DNA of 64,000 nt, from positions 1,423,001 to 1,487,000 of the forward strand of contig NZ_CP117969.2 in assembly GCF_028743515.2 (NCBI RefSeq), written 5' to 3'. Below the pieces are notes generated by a model. The model did no database searches. It was not told the DNA's origin and saw only the letters and a list, made by a program, of their open reading frames with translations. This stretch comes from Imtechella halotolerans. Its GTDB lineage: Bacteria > Bacteroidota > Bacteroidia > Flavobacteriales > Flavobacteriaceae. The translations under genes and the position numbers were made by a program. This document shows positions 1 through 9,100 of the stretch, one piece after another; positions within the stretch are counted from its first letter, which is position 1, and each line of letters begins with the position of its first letter.

Positions 1-37
1 ATATAAATTCCTTTATTCATTGGCTTTAAATTTTACA

Positions 38-45
38 CAAAAGTA
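38..45 (-). promoter_or_regulatory. Possible -7 box of a gene leaving the window to the left
   Basis: Read on the minus strand this is TACTTTTG, which fits the Bacteroidota -7 consensus TAnnTTTG. It would serve a minus-strand gene starting left of position 1. No TTG-type -33 element was found at the usual distance, so this is a weak call. A short inverted repeat (TACCTC at 44-49, GAGGTA at 59-64) overlaps it. Confidence 0.2.
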
Positions 46-113
46 CCTCCTATTAGAAGAGGTATCCATGATTTTTATCAGTTTTCCATACCTTTACCAT
101 TAAAATAAAGAAT

Positions 114-1352
114 ATGTCAAAATTGCTTATCAATATAAAAGAATTGCTCCAAATACGGAAATCTACTGAACAAAAAGTAAGTGGTGCTGCCATGAAGGAA
201 CTCCCAACTATAAAGAATGCCTTCCTGCGAATTGAAGATGACCTAATTGTGTCTTTTGGTCATATGGATGAATTACTAAACAACCAAGCGGATCAAATCA
301 TCGATTGTAGTGGACAAATAGTGTTACCTTCTTGGTGTGATAGCCATACTCACATCGTATACGCGGGTAATAGGGAACAAGAATTTGTAGATCGCATTAA
401 CGGACTTTCATATGAAGAAATTGCCAATCGTGGTGGGGGGATTTTAAATTCCGCTAAACGACTTCAAGAAACAGATGAGGACACTCTTTTTAACGAATCC
501 AAAACACGGCTGGAGGAAGTAATCCAACAAGGGACAGGTGCAGTGGAAATAAAAAGTGGCTATGGTCTTACAACGGAGGCCGAACTAAAAATGTTACGCG
601 TAATTAAACGACTTAAAGAGACCTACTCTCTTCCTATCAAAGCTACTTTTTTAGGAGCTCATGCAGTACCTAAAGAATTTAAAAATAACAAACAAGGCTA
701 TTTAGATCTTATCATACATGAGATGTTGCCTAAAGTGGCTGAACATAAATTAGCTGACTTCATTGATATTTTTTGTGAAACTGGTTACTTTTCTGTTGAA
801 GACACGGAGGCTCTTTTGGAAAAAGCTGCAACTTATGGTTTCATTCCTAAAATACACGTTAATCAATTTACCGCGATTGGAGGTGTTCAAGCAGGTGTTA
901 ACCAACAGGCCCTATCAGTAGACCACCTTGAAATAGTAACCGATAAGGATATAGAAGTATTAAAAGATACCATTACAATGCCTGTAGCTTTACCTTCATG
1001 CTCTTTTTTTATAAGTATCCCCTACACCCCAGCTCGAAAAATAATAGATGCGGGATTACCCCTTGCGTTAGCCACTGATTTTAATCCCGGAACCACACCT
1101 AGTGGAAATATGAATTTTGTAGTAGCTACTGCTTGTATTAAAATGAAAATGACTCCAGAAGAAGCGATTAATGCGGCTACCTTAAATGGCGCATACGCTA
1201 TGAATTTATCGAACGATTACGGTAGTATTACTGAAGGTAAAAAAGCGAATTTAATCATCACAAAACCCATTCCATCATACCACTATTTGCCCTATGCTTT
1301 TGGAAGTAACTGCATTGACAAAGTGATGATTCATGGAGAATTTATTTCATAA
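114..1352 (+). CDS. hutI: Imidazolonepropionase (histidine degradation)
   Basis: Hydrolyses 4-imidazolone-5-propanoate to N-formimidoyl-L-glutamate, the third step of cytoplasmic histidine breakdown. At 412 residues it has the usual length of the family. The amidohydrolase metal motif is intact: His78 and His80 in DSHTHIVYAGNR, His248 in KIHVNQF, the SVDH motif with His271, and Asp322 in ATDFNPGT. The substrate-binding stretch GAVEIKSGYGL lies near residue 142. The ATG at 114 gives a normal N-terminus. A strong hairpin follows the stop codon. hutG lies about 1.1 kb downstream beyond an opposite-strand gene. hutH and hutU are not in the window. Confidence 0.95.
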   Translation: MSKLLINIKELLQIRKSTEQKVSGAAMKELPTIKNAFLRIEDDLIVSFGHMDELLNNQADQIIDCSGQIVLPSWCDSHTHIVYAGNREQEFVDRINGLSYEEIANRGGGILNSAKRLQETDEDTLFNESKTRLEEVIQQGTGAVEIKSGYGLTTEAELKMLRVIKRLKETYSLPIKATFLGAHAVPKEFKNNKQGYLDLIIHEMLPKVAEHKLADFIDIFCETGYFSVEDTEALLEKAATYGFIPKIHVNQFTAIGGVQAGVNQQALSVDHLEIVTDKDIEVLKDTITMPVALPSCSFFISIPYTPARKIIDAGLPLALATDFNPGTTPSGNMNFVVATACIKMKMTPEEAINAATLNGAYAMNLSNDYGSITEGKKANLIITKPIPSYHYLPYAFGSNCIDKVMIHGEFIS

Positions 1353-1381
1353 AAAAAGCATCAGGATCCCTGATGCTTTTT
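1353..1381. terminator. Bidirectional terminator between hutI and the coiled-coil gene
   Basis: A 13-bp perfect stem (1353-1365 with 1369-1381) closes a three-base ATC loop around the core GCATCAGG/CCTGATGC. A-tracts and T-tracts flank it, so it can end transcripts from either strand. It sits between the convergent stop codons. Confidence 0.85.
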
Positions 1382-1401
1382 AGTTTCATTTAACTTTAAA
1401 T

Positions 1402-2286
1402 TTATTTCAACGAGAACTTAGTGCTTCCCAATTCATTTAACTTCGTGTCAAATATTTTGATTTCGTAATTACCACCTGTGAACCCTGCACTAGACTTACT
1501 CAGATATTCACATACATCCAAGGCAGTGTTTTCAAAATAGAAATTTGAAAGCATACTATAGGTTATGGTTTTATCTTCTGTAGTAGCTTCCGCCTTAGCT
1601 CCCATAATAGCTCCAGAAGGACCAGTAATCTGAATATAGAATTGTTTATCTCCAGCTAGGGCGATTTTATTAGAAGCAATGGTAAAACAAACTTTTAATT
1701 TATCTGTTCTACTAGAACGTTGGGTAGAAACAAGTTTTCCACTTGAACGCTCAATAACAGCATCCACGGCAAGACGAGATAGACTTAGGGTAGCTCCAAT
1801 TTCAACTACCTTGGCTAATTGAGTATTCTGCTCTACCAAAGAGTCACTGAAGACTACTTGTTTAGTAAGCTCCACCATAGTACTGTCTCTTTGGAAGGAA
1901 ATAAGCGAGTTGGAACGGCGAAGTGAATCGTTTTGAGCTAGTAATACTTCTCGCTCCTTTTTTAATACATTGACCTGATTACGATATTTCCATAAAACAG
2001 AAATATCAGCCTTCATAGACTTTACAGAATCAATATACTTTTCAATTCTTCCCCTGGCTTCGATGAGCTCTTCATCGGCGGCGTCTGCATCAGCTATTGC
2101 CTTATCGTAATCACTCTTTAGGGAATTGAGTTCATCGATTACGAGCTCTTTTTGCTCCGTCAACTTCTGGGTAGTATCCTGTTTATCTTTATAAAGAGTA
2201 ACTGTATAAGCAGCGACTCCAATTAAAGCGACTCCCAAAAGACCGGCCAGTGCCTTTAAACCACTGGAACTTTTTGACTGTGTCAT
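1402..2286 (-). CDS. Membrane-anchored coiled-coil protein of unknown function
   Basis: I do not recognise a characterised family. The 294-residue protein has one N-terminal membrane segment at about residues 10-30 (LAGLLGVALIGVAAYTVTLY). A long charged helical region at about 38-155, rich in Glu, Lys, Asp and Leu, reads as coiled coil. A C-terminal domain of beta-type composition at about 160-294 contains the run KVCFTIASNKIALAGDKQFY. The likely topology is an inner-membrane anchor with the rest in the periplasm. It sits on the opposite strand between hutI and hutG, so it is probably not part of the hut pathway. Confidence 0.75.
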   Translation of the reverse strand: MTQSKSSSGLKALAGLLGVALIGVAAYTVTLYKDKQDTTQKLTEQKELVIDELNSLKSDYDKAIADADAADEELIEARGRIEKYIDSVKSMKADISVLWKYRNQVNVLKKEREVLLAQNDSLRRSNSLISFQRDSTMVELTKQVVFSDSLVEQNTQLAKVVEIGATLSLSRLAVDAVIERSSGKLVSTQRSSRTDKLKVCFTIASNKIALAGDKQFYIQITGPSGAIMGAKAEATTEDKTITYSMLSNFYFENTALDVCEYLSKSSAGFTGGNYEIKIFDTKLNELGSTKFSLK

Positions 2287-2375
2287 AAGTATATCTGTTT
2301 TAATTTACCAATACTATAACTCCAATATGTTAATTTTATTGTTATGATTTTTTAACAAAAAATAATCCTAAGCTA

Positions 2376-2406
2376 TTTAGCATTGACCGCAGCTATAGTA
2401 TATTTG
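2376..2406 (+). promoter_or_regulatory. Predicted promoter of hutG
   Basis: The -7 element TATATTTG (2399-2406) matches TAnnTTTG exactly. A TTTA at 2376-2379 stands 19 bases upstream in the place of the TTTG -33 element (three of four bases match). Transcription would begin about 10 bases before the hutG ATG. Confidence 0.5.
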
Positions 2407-2423
2407 AATAAACTTTACCAAAC

Positions 2424-3446
2424 ATGAACTATCTACATCCGTTCACACTTAAAGAGCTTAATGCTTTAGTGAATTTTCGCAAAGGAGAAACGAAATATGG
2501 CGAGAAGGTTATTACCATGCATCTGGAAGAATCCTTTGAGGCTCAATTACAAAAATCGGATGCACCTTATGTCCTTCTAGGAATTAGCGAAGATATTGGA
2601 GTACTTGCTAATTTTGGTTTCAAAGGCACTCGTAATGCTTACACTTCGGTTATAAAAAGCTTACTTAATACCCAACACAATAAATATAACAAAGGGAGTT
2701 TGTTACATATATTAGGAGAATTGAGATTTGACGATTTACAAAAAAAGGCTGACTCCTTGAATCCCCAAAAGGAAGCTGAATTGAATCAGTTATATGATTT
2801 TGTTGATATTATTGACAAAGAAGTGTCTTATTGGATACAACAAATTGTGGCTGCTGGAAAAAAACCAATTGTTATTGGAGGTGGACATAATAATGCTTAT
2901 GGTATTATAAAAGGATGTGCGTTAGCGTTAAATAAAAGCATGAATGTCATTAATTTTGATGCACACACTGATCTTCGCAAACTCGAAGGCAGGCATAGTG
3001 GTAATGGATTCTCTTATGCGTATGAAGAAGGCTTTTTAAAGAAATACTATGTTTTTGGGTTGCATGAAAATTACACCCCTAAAACCATCTTTAAAAACAT
3101 GAAAGCACAGCCTGAAATTTTTCAGTATGCCACCTTTGAAGAACTTTACACTCGAAGAGAAAAAGGAGCAGATTATGAACTAAACAAGGCCATCGAGTTT
3201 ATTAAAGGGACTAAGTTTGGTGTAGAAATCGATTGTGACGCTATCGAAGGAGTTCCTTCCAGTGCGATGTCACCAAGTGGATTTACTGTAAATGAAATTC
3301 GCAGATTTATTGCCATGCTAGCTACCAATAAAAACATTGCCTATATTCATCTCTGTGAATCTGCACCTAATATAGAAAACACCATAGAAACGCGACAAGT
3401 AGGTAAAATGCTTACTTATTTCATCACTGACTTTATACAATCCTAA
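2424..3446 (+). CDS. hutG: Formimidoylglutamase (arginase-family ureohydrolase)
   Basis: Predicted to cleave N-formimidoyl-glutamate to glutamate and formamide, the last step of the hut pathway. The ureohydrolase manganese ligands are all visible: His155 in IGGGHNNAYG, Asp179, His181 and Asp183 in NFDAHTDLR, and Asp270 and Asp272 in EIDCDAIEG. The 340-residue length is normal for the family. Agmatinase or arginase are alternatives by fold, but the neighbouring hutI favours HutG. Its stop codon TAA shares its last base with the ATG of the following GNAT gene, which implies translational coupling. Confidence 0.88.
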   Translation: MNYLHPFTLKELNALVNFRKGETKYGEKVITMHLEESFEAQLQKSDAPYVLLGISEDIGVLANFGFKGTRNAYTSVIKSLLNTQHNKYNKGSLLHILGELRFDDLQKKADSLNPQKEAELNQLYDFVDIIDKEVSYWIQQIVAAGKKPIVIGGGHNNAYGIIKGCALALNKSMNVINFDAHTDLRKLEGRHSGNGFSYAYEEGFLKKYYVFGLHENYTPKTIFKNMKAQPEIFQYATFEELYTRREKGADYELNKAIEFIKGTKFGVEIDCDAIEGVPSSAMSPSGFTVNEIRRFIAMLATNKNIAYIHLCESAPNIENTIETRQVGKMLTYFITDFIQS

Positions 3447-3913
3447 TGGAAAAGCAATTGGATATTGTTCCATTTAAACCTAATATGGCAAAAGCCTTCA
3501 AGGAGTTAAATCTTGATTGGCTTGAAGCTTTTTTCTCAGTCGAACCTCATGACATTGAACTCCTTGATCATTGCGAAGAATCCATAATAAACAAAGGAGG
3601 TTTTATTTTTTTTGCAAAAATTGGAGAAAATGTCGTAGGTACCTTTGCTCTTTTAAAAATAGATTCCGGCATTTACGAATTGGGCAAAATGGCTGTTGAC
3701 AGGTCTTTTAGAGGTCAGAAGATAGGCCAGCAGTTGTTAGCCTTTTGTATTCGATATGCCGAAAAGCATCACTGGAAAAAGCTTGTACTATATTCGAGTA
3801 CAAAGCTTTCAGATGCCATTCACATCTATGAAAAGTATGGTTTTATTGAAGTACCATTAGAGGTTGGTAATCCCTATCTCAGAAGTGATATCAAAATGGA
3901 ATTAAATCTCTAA
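3446..3913 (+). CDS. GNAT-family N-acetyltransferase
   Basis: A 155-residue single-domain acetyltransferase. The acetyl-CoA loop is seen as RGQKIG at residues 89-94, preceded by the beta-4 stretch YELGKMAVDRSF and followed by the helix QQLLAFCIRYAEKH. The C-terminal IYEKYGFIEV is the usual beta-6/7 signature. Coupling to hutG through the shared TAATG suggests co-expression with histidine degradation, but the acceptor substrate is unknown. Its stop codon overlaps the stop codon of the convergent kinase gene by a few bases, and no terminator lies between them. Confidence 0.88.
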   Translation: MEKQLDIVPFKPNMAKAFKELNLDWLEAFFSVEPHDIELLDHCEESIINKGGFIFFAKIGENVVGTFALLKIDSGIYELGKMAVDRSFRGQKIGQQLLAFCIRYAEKHHWKKLVLYSSTKLSDAIHIYEKYGFIEVPLEVGNPYLRSDIKMELNL

Positions 3914-6120
3914 TTTCTACTAGCATTTATGTTTCTGAAAATTGTTTGGTAGAATTCATAATTATCATATGGTTTAATTATGATATCATTAATTCCACTC
4001 TCCAGTACTTTTACCTTGATTTCATCTAACTCAGATGCGGTAAGAGCCACAATGGGTGTATGGGTATTAAACTTCCGGATTTCCTTAGAAGCTTGATATC
4101 CGTTCATAATTGGCATATTTAGATCCATCAGAATGAGATCAAATTCCTGCTCCTCTACTACTTTTATAGCGGCCTCTCCATTACTAACTATGGTACAGGC
4201 AAAATTTTCCTTTTCTAGAATATTTTGAGTAACAATCTGATTAATCTTATTATCCTCTACTACCAAGATATGTCTGTTCTTAACAGGTACATCTTCTGCA
4301 AGTTGTTTTACCTCTACTGCCTCGGCCTCATGGTCAATTTCAAGATTTAAATCGAAAAAGAATTTGGATCCTTTACCTTGTTTACTCTCTAGGAAAATAT
4401 CACTCCCGTATAATGAAACCAACTTTTTAACAATTGACAAACCAAGTCCAGTACCTTGATATTCCGTTTTCTCCCGTTCAATCTGTGAGAAGTTTTCAAA
4501 AATCGCCTCTTGTTTGTCCTCTGGAATACCTGGGCCATCATCCTCAATTTCTACTCCTAATTTAACGAATTGACCATCAATTGATTTTACCTTCAATCGC
4601 AACCAAATATTACCATTTGAGGTAAACTTCACAGCATTTCCTAATAAATTAATTAAAATTTGTGAGATCCGTACGGAATCCAATTTTAACATAATAGGCA
4701 ATCCTTCATCTAGTTCAACATGCATTTTATTATGACGATGTTCTAATTGATAATTAAAGGACCCTACTATATTATCGATAAGGTTTCTTATATTGGTAGT
4801 GGTATTATGTATTTTAACTTTGTTAGACTCAATCTTACTTATTTGAAGCACATCATTTATTAGGTTCAAAAGATAATCTCCAGAGAACTTTAAGGATTTT
4901 AAGAAATGTTGGTCCTTAGTATCAAGCTTATTATTCTCAAGTAGTAATGAGGTTAATCCAACGACACCATACAGAGGTGTTCGAAGCTCATGACTAACTG
5001 TAGATATAAACTGTGATTTAAGTTGAGATAATTTTTCTGCTTCATCTTTGGCAGCTTCCAATTCCTTGTTATTTTGCTCCAGAAGCTTCGTAAGACGATT
5101 CTTTGCTTTATAATTATAAAAGATAGTCACTAAAAGCACCCAAAAAATAAATGCGGTTATAAAAGCTACTATCGTAATAATTCGGTTTTTATAAGCCAAT
5201 GATTCCTGAAATTCCTTTTCTCGACGTGTTTTATCTAACTCCCGACGATACTCATCTACACTAAATCGCGCTTTGGTAATTTCTAACTGACTCAAATTTG
5301 ATGCATTGAACACCTTGTCCTTGTATTCATTGTGCTTGGTTAACGCTTTATAGGCCAAATCCGGCTTCTCCATTTCTGAATACATTTGAGATTTGGCTAG
5401 CCATACATCCGAAAGCTCTACAAGCATATTTAGCTCCATTCCTTGAACGGTAGCTTTCTCAAAAAAGATATCAGCCTGAGCGTATTCTTTACGCAATAAG
5501 TGATACTTCCCAAACAAAAAGTTAATTTGAACACTTGCTGTCTTATCGCCTAATTCATTTATAATCTTTTGGGCGTCTATTAAAAAAGGATAGGCCTCAT
5601 TTGGTTTGGATTCATCTATAAAGGTCCAACCAATATTAAGTGTTGGTGCCAATTCATCATTTGGTCTATCAAGCTCCCTTGCAATAGTCAAAGCCTTCTG
5701 GTAATAAAACAACGCCTTATCAATGTCTCTAAACCCTTCAGAATACACGTTGGCGATATTATTATACAACCAACTTATTAAAAATGTACTGTCTGATTGT
5801 TGGGCATTTACAAGAGCTTTTCCGTAATTAATTTCAGCATTTTCATAATCTTTTATCAGCTCGTAGTTAAAGCCAATATTATTATAGCCTTGAGCTTTGT
5901 AGTAGGCGTTATTTATTTTGTGAGCTAAATCAACCACCTTGGCTGCTTCCTCAATAGATTCCTTTAGTTGATACTGGGTGTGATACTTTACAGACTCCTT
6001 TAAATGTTTCTTAATACTATCAATAACGGCCTTATCGTTTTGTGCGGACAAAACAGCAGGAATTAGTATAAGAAAAAAGGCAAATCGTTGAAGCACTCTG
6101 GTTAAGTTAATTAAGTGCAA
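3910..6120 (-). CDS. Hybrid sensor histidine kinase/response regulator with periplasmic TPR domain
   Basis: Signal peptide at about 1-26 (ending VLSAQ), TPR-type helical repeats at about 50-290, a membrane segment at 314-336, a coiled linker, then a HisKA domain with phospho-acceptor His377 in SHELRTPLYG. The HATPase domain shows its N box around Asn495, G1 DDGPGIP (528-533) and G2 GTGLGLSIV (556-564). A C-terminal receiver domain carries phospho-acceptor Asp666, Thr694 and Lys716. No output domain is present, so the signal must pass to another protein. The best start is a TTG at 6120; the frame upstream is open but has no ATG. It is monocistronic. Confidence 0.9.
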   Translation of the reverse strand: MHLINLTRVLQRFAFFLILIPAVLSAQNDKAVIDSIKKHLKESVKYHTQYQLKESIEEAAKVVDLAHKINNAYYKAQGYNNIGFNYELIKDYENAEINYGKALVNAQQSDSTFLISWLYNNIANVYSEGFRDIDKALFYYQKALTIARELDRPNDELAPTLNIGWTFIDESKPNEAYPFLIDAQKIINELGDKTASVQINFLFGKYHLLRKEYAQADIFFEKATVQGMELNMLVELSDVWLAKSQMYSEMEKPDLAYKALTKHNEYKDKVFNASNLSQLEITKARFSVDEYRRELDKTRREKEFQESLAYKNRIITIVAFITAFIFWVLLVTIFYNYKAKNRLTKLLEQNNKELEAAKDEAEKLSQLKSQFISTVSHELRTPLYGVVGLTSLLLENNKLDTKDQHFLKSLKFSGDYLLNLINDVLQISKIESNKVKIHNTTTNIRNLIDNIVGSFNYQLEHRHNKMHVELDEGLPIMLKLDSVRISQILINLLGNAVKFTSNGNIWLRLKVKSIDGQFVKLGVEIEDDGPGIPEDKQEAIFENFSQIEREKTEYQGTGLGLSIVKKLVSLYGSDIFLESKQGKGSKFFFDLNLEIDHEAEAVEVKQLAEDVPVKNRHILVVEDNKINQIVTQNILEKENFACTIVSNGEAAIKVVEEQEFDLILMDLNMPIMNGYQASKEIRKFNTHTPIVALTASELDEIKVKVLESGINDIIIKPYDNYEFYQTIFRNINASRN

Positions 6121-6322
6121 TTTTACTAAAATTAACTGTATTAGGAAATTAATTCGATGAACAACCTGAAAAACAAACCATATTTTTCAAAAAAAATACT
6201 TTGAAATAAAAAATATTTCGATTTTAAACAATTTAAAAGAGAAAAAAATACCTAACTTTCACTAAACAACCTTGGTGCTCACAATTTTATAACACTTAAA
6301 AAACTATAAGACCATAATTTTG

Positions 6323-7060
6323 ATGAAAACAATACTTACACTTCTTTTTATACTTGTGTTATCCCCATTGGCCGCACAAGATACTCCTGACACAATAGGT
6401 AGTATCAAAATTCAACCCATTTTCCATGGATCTCTAGTTATTTCTTATGATAACGCTGTTATCTATGTTGATCCCTATGGAGATATAGAAAAATTCGCTC
6501 AGCAACCAAAACCAACCATTATTCTAATTACCGATATCCATGGTGATCATCTAAACATGGAGACTTTAGAAGCTTTGGACACTTCATCTGCTCAGTTCAT
6601 TGTACCTAAAGCGGTTGCCGAAAAATTACCAGAGAAATATACCTCTAGGGTAATCACAGTTAGTAACGGAAAAAATATCCTTGTTAAGGACAATATAAAT
6701 ATACATACCATCCCTATGTATAATCTGCCGGAAAGTGAAGACTCCCGTCATCCAAAAGGTAGAGGAAATGGATATATTCTAACGTTAGGAAATCAAAATG
6801 TATATATTTCCGGTGACACTTCTGGGATTCCAGAAATGAGAGATTTGAGAAACATTGATATAGCCTTTATATGCATGAACTTACCATATACTATGGATAT
6901 TCATGAAGCTGCTGAAGCGGTACTTGATTTTAAACCTAAGGTAATATATCCATATCACTACAGAGGTTCGAATGGGCTTAGTGATATAGAAGAATTTAAA
7001 AACCTAATTTCAAAGAGTAGCAATACCATTGAAGTCAGGTTAAAGGAATGGTATCGATAA
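6323..7060 (+). CDS. Secreted metallo-beta-lactamase-fold hydrolase (UlaG/Lactamase_B_3 type)
   Basis: Signal peptide at about 1-19 (LFILVLSPLAAQ), then an MBL fold. The metal motif is DIHGDH (residues 71-76), a DxHxDH variant of the usual HxHxDH. The later ligands appear as the Asp of ISGDTSG and the His of YPYHYRG. The ATG at 6323 is preferred over an in-frame TTG one codon earlier. A TAATTTTG box touches the ATG, which may be coincidence. Substrate unknown; periplasmic location inferred. Confidence 0.85.
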   Translation: MKTILTLLFILVLSPLAAQDTPDTIGSIKIQPIFHGSLVISYDNAVIYVDPYGDIEKFAQQPKPTIILITDIHGDHLNMETLEALDTSSAQFIVPKAVAEKLPEKYTSRVITVSNGKNILVKDNINIHTIPMYNLPESEDSRHPKGRGNGYILTLGNQNVYISGDTSGIPEMRDLRNIDIAFICMNLPYTMDIHEAAEAVLDFKPKVIYPYHYRGSNGLSDIEEFKNLISKSSNTIEVRLKEWYR

Positions 7061-7066
7061 GAATAA

Positions 7067-7097
7067 AAAAAACTGCTGTTAGTTCAGCAGTTTTTTT
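7067..7097. terminator. Bidirectional terminator between the MBL gene and ettA
   Basis: Stem AAAAAACTGCTG (7067-7078) pairs with CAGCAGTTTTTT (7085-7096) across a six-base loop. A- and T-tracts lie on both sides and the flanking genes converge. Confidence 0.85.
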
Positions 7098-7111
7098 ATA
7101 TCAACACGCAA

Positions 7112-8806
7112 TTATTCACGAATTAATTTCTTGTATTTAATTCGTTTAGGAGTTAAATCAGTACCTAAACGTTTACGTTTATTTTCTTCGTACTCCGAGA
7201 AGCTGCCTTCAAAAAAGTACACCTGGGAATCCCCTTCAAACGCTAAAATATGTGTACAAATACGATCTAGGAACCAACGGTCGTGAGATATAACTACAGC
7301 ACATCCAGCAAAATTCTCTAAACCTTCTTCAAGTGCCCGAAGTGTATTTACATCCAAATCATTGGTAGGCTCATCCAAAAGCAATACGTTTCCTTCCTCT
7401 CTAAGGGTCATTGCCAAATGAAGACGGTTACGTTCCCCACCAGAAAGTGCAGAAACTTTTTTATTCTGATCACTTCCACTAAAATTAAATCGACTCAAAT
7501 AGGCTCTAGAATTTACCTGACGGCCTCCCATCATAATAAGCTCTTGACCATCACAGAAATTTTCCCAAATGGTCTTTTCTAGATCTATGTTTTTATGGGA
7601 CTGATCTACATAGGCTATCTTGGCAGTTTCTCCAACAGTAAAGGTCCCTTTATCAGGAGTTTCTTCTCCCATAATCATTCTGAAAATAGTTGTTTTACCT
7701 GCACCGTTTGGTCCGATAATACCAACTATACCTGCTTGTGGTAACACAAAATTCAAATCTTCATATAACAACTTATCTCCAAAAGCCTTAGCCACACCTT
7801 GAGCTTCAATAACATTAGTACCTAAACGCGGACCATTAGGGATGTAGATTTCTAACTTCTCATCCAGTTGTTTTTGATCTTCACTTAGCAATTTATCGTA
7901 GTTATTTAAACGTGCCTTTTGCTTGGCCTGTCTACCTTTAGGTGCCATCCGTACCCATTCAAGCTCTCGCTCTAATGTTTTCTGACGCTTGGAAGCTACT
8001 TTTTGCTCCTGTGCTAATCGCTTGGCTTTTTGATCTAACCAAGAAGAATAATTTCCTTTCCACGGTATTCCTTCTCCTCTATCCAATTCAAGAATCCAAC
8101 CCGCGACGTTATCCAAAAAGTAACGGTCGTGTGTTACAGCAATGACTGTTCCACTATATTGTTGAAGGTGTTGCTCTAACCATAGCACTGATTCTGCATC
8201 AAGGTGGTTGGTAGGTTCATCTAATAATAAGACATCTGGTTGCTGTAATAATAATCTACAAAGTGCTACCCTACGACGTTCCCCTCCAGACAATACACTA
8301 ATGGGTGTATCTCCTTCTGGAGTGCGTAATGCATCCATAGCGATTTCTAACTTGGTGTCAAGCTCCCAGGCATTAGTTGCGTCAATTTTATCTTGTAATT
8401 CTGCTTGGCGATCCATAAGTTTTTGCATCTTATCAGCATCCTCATACACTTCAGGCAAGCCAAACATATCATTGATCTTATTGTATTCTTCTAATACTGC
8501 AACAACTTCAGCCGCTCCTTCCTTAACTATTTCAAGTACCGTTTTGGACTCATCCAATTTTGGCTCTTGCTCGAGATACCCTACTGAATATCCAGGAGCA
8601 AAAACAACGTCTCCCTGATAGTTCTTCTCCACCCCCGCAATGATTTTGAGCAAGGTTGATTTTCCTGAGCCATTAAGTCCTAAGATTCCAATTTTGGCCC
8701 CATAAAAGAAACTCAAATAAATATCTTTGAGTACCTGTTTATTGGTTCCCGGGTACGTTTTGGAAACCCGATTCATCGAAAAAATGACTTTCTTATCGTC
8801 TGACAT
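7112..8806 (-). CDS. ettA: Energy-dependent translational throttle protein EttA (ABC-F)
   Basis: A soluble 564-residue protein with two ABC ATPase cassettes and no membrane domain, as in the ABC-F family that acts at the ribosomal E site. Cassette 1 has GLNGSGKST, LSGGERRRVALC and LLLDEPTNHLD. Cassette 2 has GPNGAGKTT, LSGGERNRLHLA and LLLDEPTNDLD. The linker with the arm and P-site tRNA interaction motif includes WVRMAPKGRQAKQKARLNNY. The length is close to Escherichia coli EttA (about 555), which favours EttA over Uup or antibiotic-resistance ABC-F proteins. Regulatory role inferred from the family. Confidence 0.93.
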   Translation of the reverse strand: MSDDKKVIFSMNRVSKTYPGTNKQVLKDIYLSFFYGAKIGILGLNGSGKSTLLKIIAGVEKNYQGDVVFAPGYSVGYLEQEPKLDESKTVLEIVKEGAAEVVAVLEEYNKINDMFGLPEVYEDADKMQKLMDRQAELQDKIDATNAWELDTKLEIAMDALRTPEGDTPISVLSGGERRRVALCRLLLQQPDVLLLDEPTNHLDAESVLWLEQHLQQYSGTVIAVTHDRYFLDNVAGWILELDRGEGIPWKGNYSSWLDQKAKRLAQEQKVASKRQKTLERELEWVRMAPKGRQAKQKARLNNYDKLLSEDQKQLDEKLEIYIPNGPRLGTNVIEAQGVAKAFGDKLLYEDLNFVLPQAGIVGIIGPNGAGKTTIFRMIMGEETPDKGTFTVGETAKIAYVDQSHKNIDLEKTIWENFCDGQELIMMGGRQVNSRAYLSRFNFSGSDQNKKVSALSGGERNRLHLAMTLREEGNVLLLDEPTNDLDVNTLRALEEGLENFAGCAVVISHDRWFLDRICTHILAFEGDSQVYFFEGSFSEYEENKRKRLGTDLTPKRIKYKKLIRE

Positions 8807-8830
8807 CTTTATGTACGTATTAAATAACTA

Positions 8831-9013
8831 TTAAACTCTTCCTTTAAGGGCATTAAATACCCATGCAATAGCAAAAAAGCCTATCCCTACTGAGGCAAAT
8901 CCCCATCCTGCAACATCATCATATCGAAATGCACCTAAAGCTATCAAGGCTATTCCTACAATAATCATAATCAGGGTAGCATACCCTAAAACTGTATTCT
9001 TATTCATTCCCAT
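8831..9013 (-). CDS. Small two-helix membrane protein
   Basis: A 60-residue protein with two membrane segments: YATLIMIIVGIALIALGAF, and after a short polar turn FASVGIGFFAIAWVFNAL. It ends in a basic KGRV tail. Similar tiny CAL67264-type membrane proteins are common in Flavobacteriaceae and have no known function. It lies 24 bases upstream of ettA on the same strand and may be cotranscribed with it. An alternative start is the second Met, two codons in. Confidence 0.75.
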   Translation of the reverse strand: MGMNKNTVLGYATLIMIIVGIALIALGAFRYDDVAGWGFASVGIGFFAIAWVFNALKGRV

Positions 9014-9100
9014 TATTGAAAATTTTATATTCTTATCATTGGTCAGTTATGAATGCAAATATCGCTTTTTTTATCAGATAAAATCGAATACAAGCATTCC

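Noticed and set aside
44-64. TACCTC/GAGGTA inverted repeat before hutI as a terminator or operator
   Set aside because: Only six base pairs with a nine-base loop and no T-tract; too weak to call.
8208-8618. A 136-residue open frame on the plus strand inside ettA
   Set aside because: It lies wholly antisense to the conserved ettA coding region, has low-complexity Ser/Leu composition and no promoter; a shadow frame.
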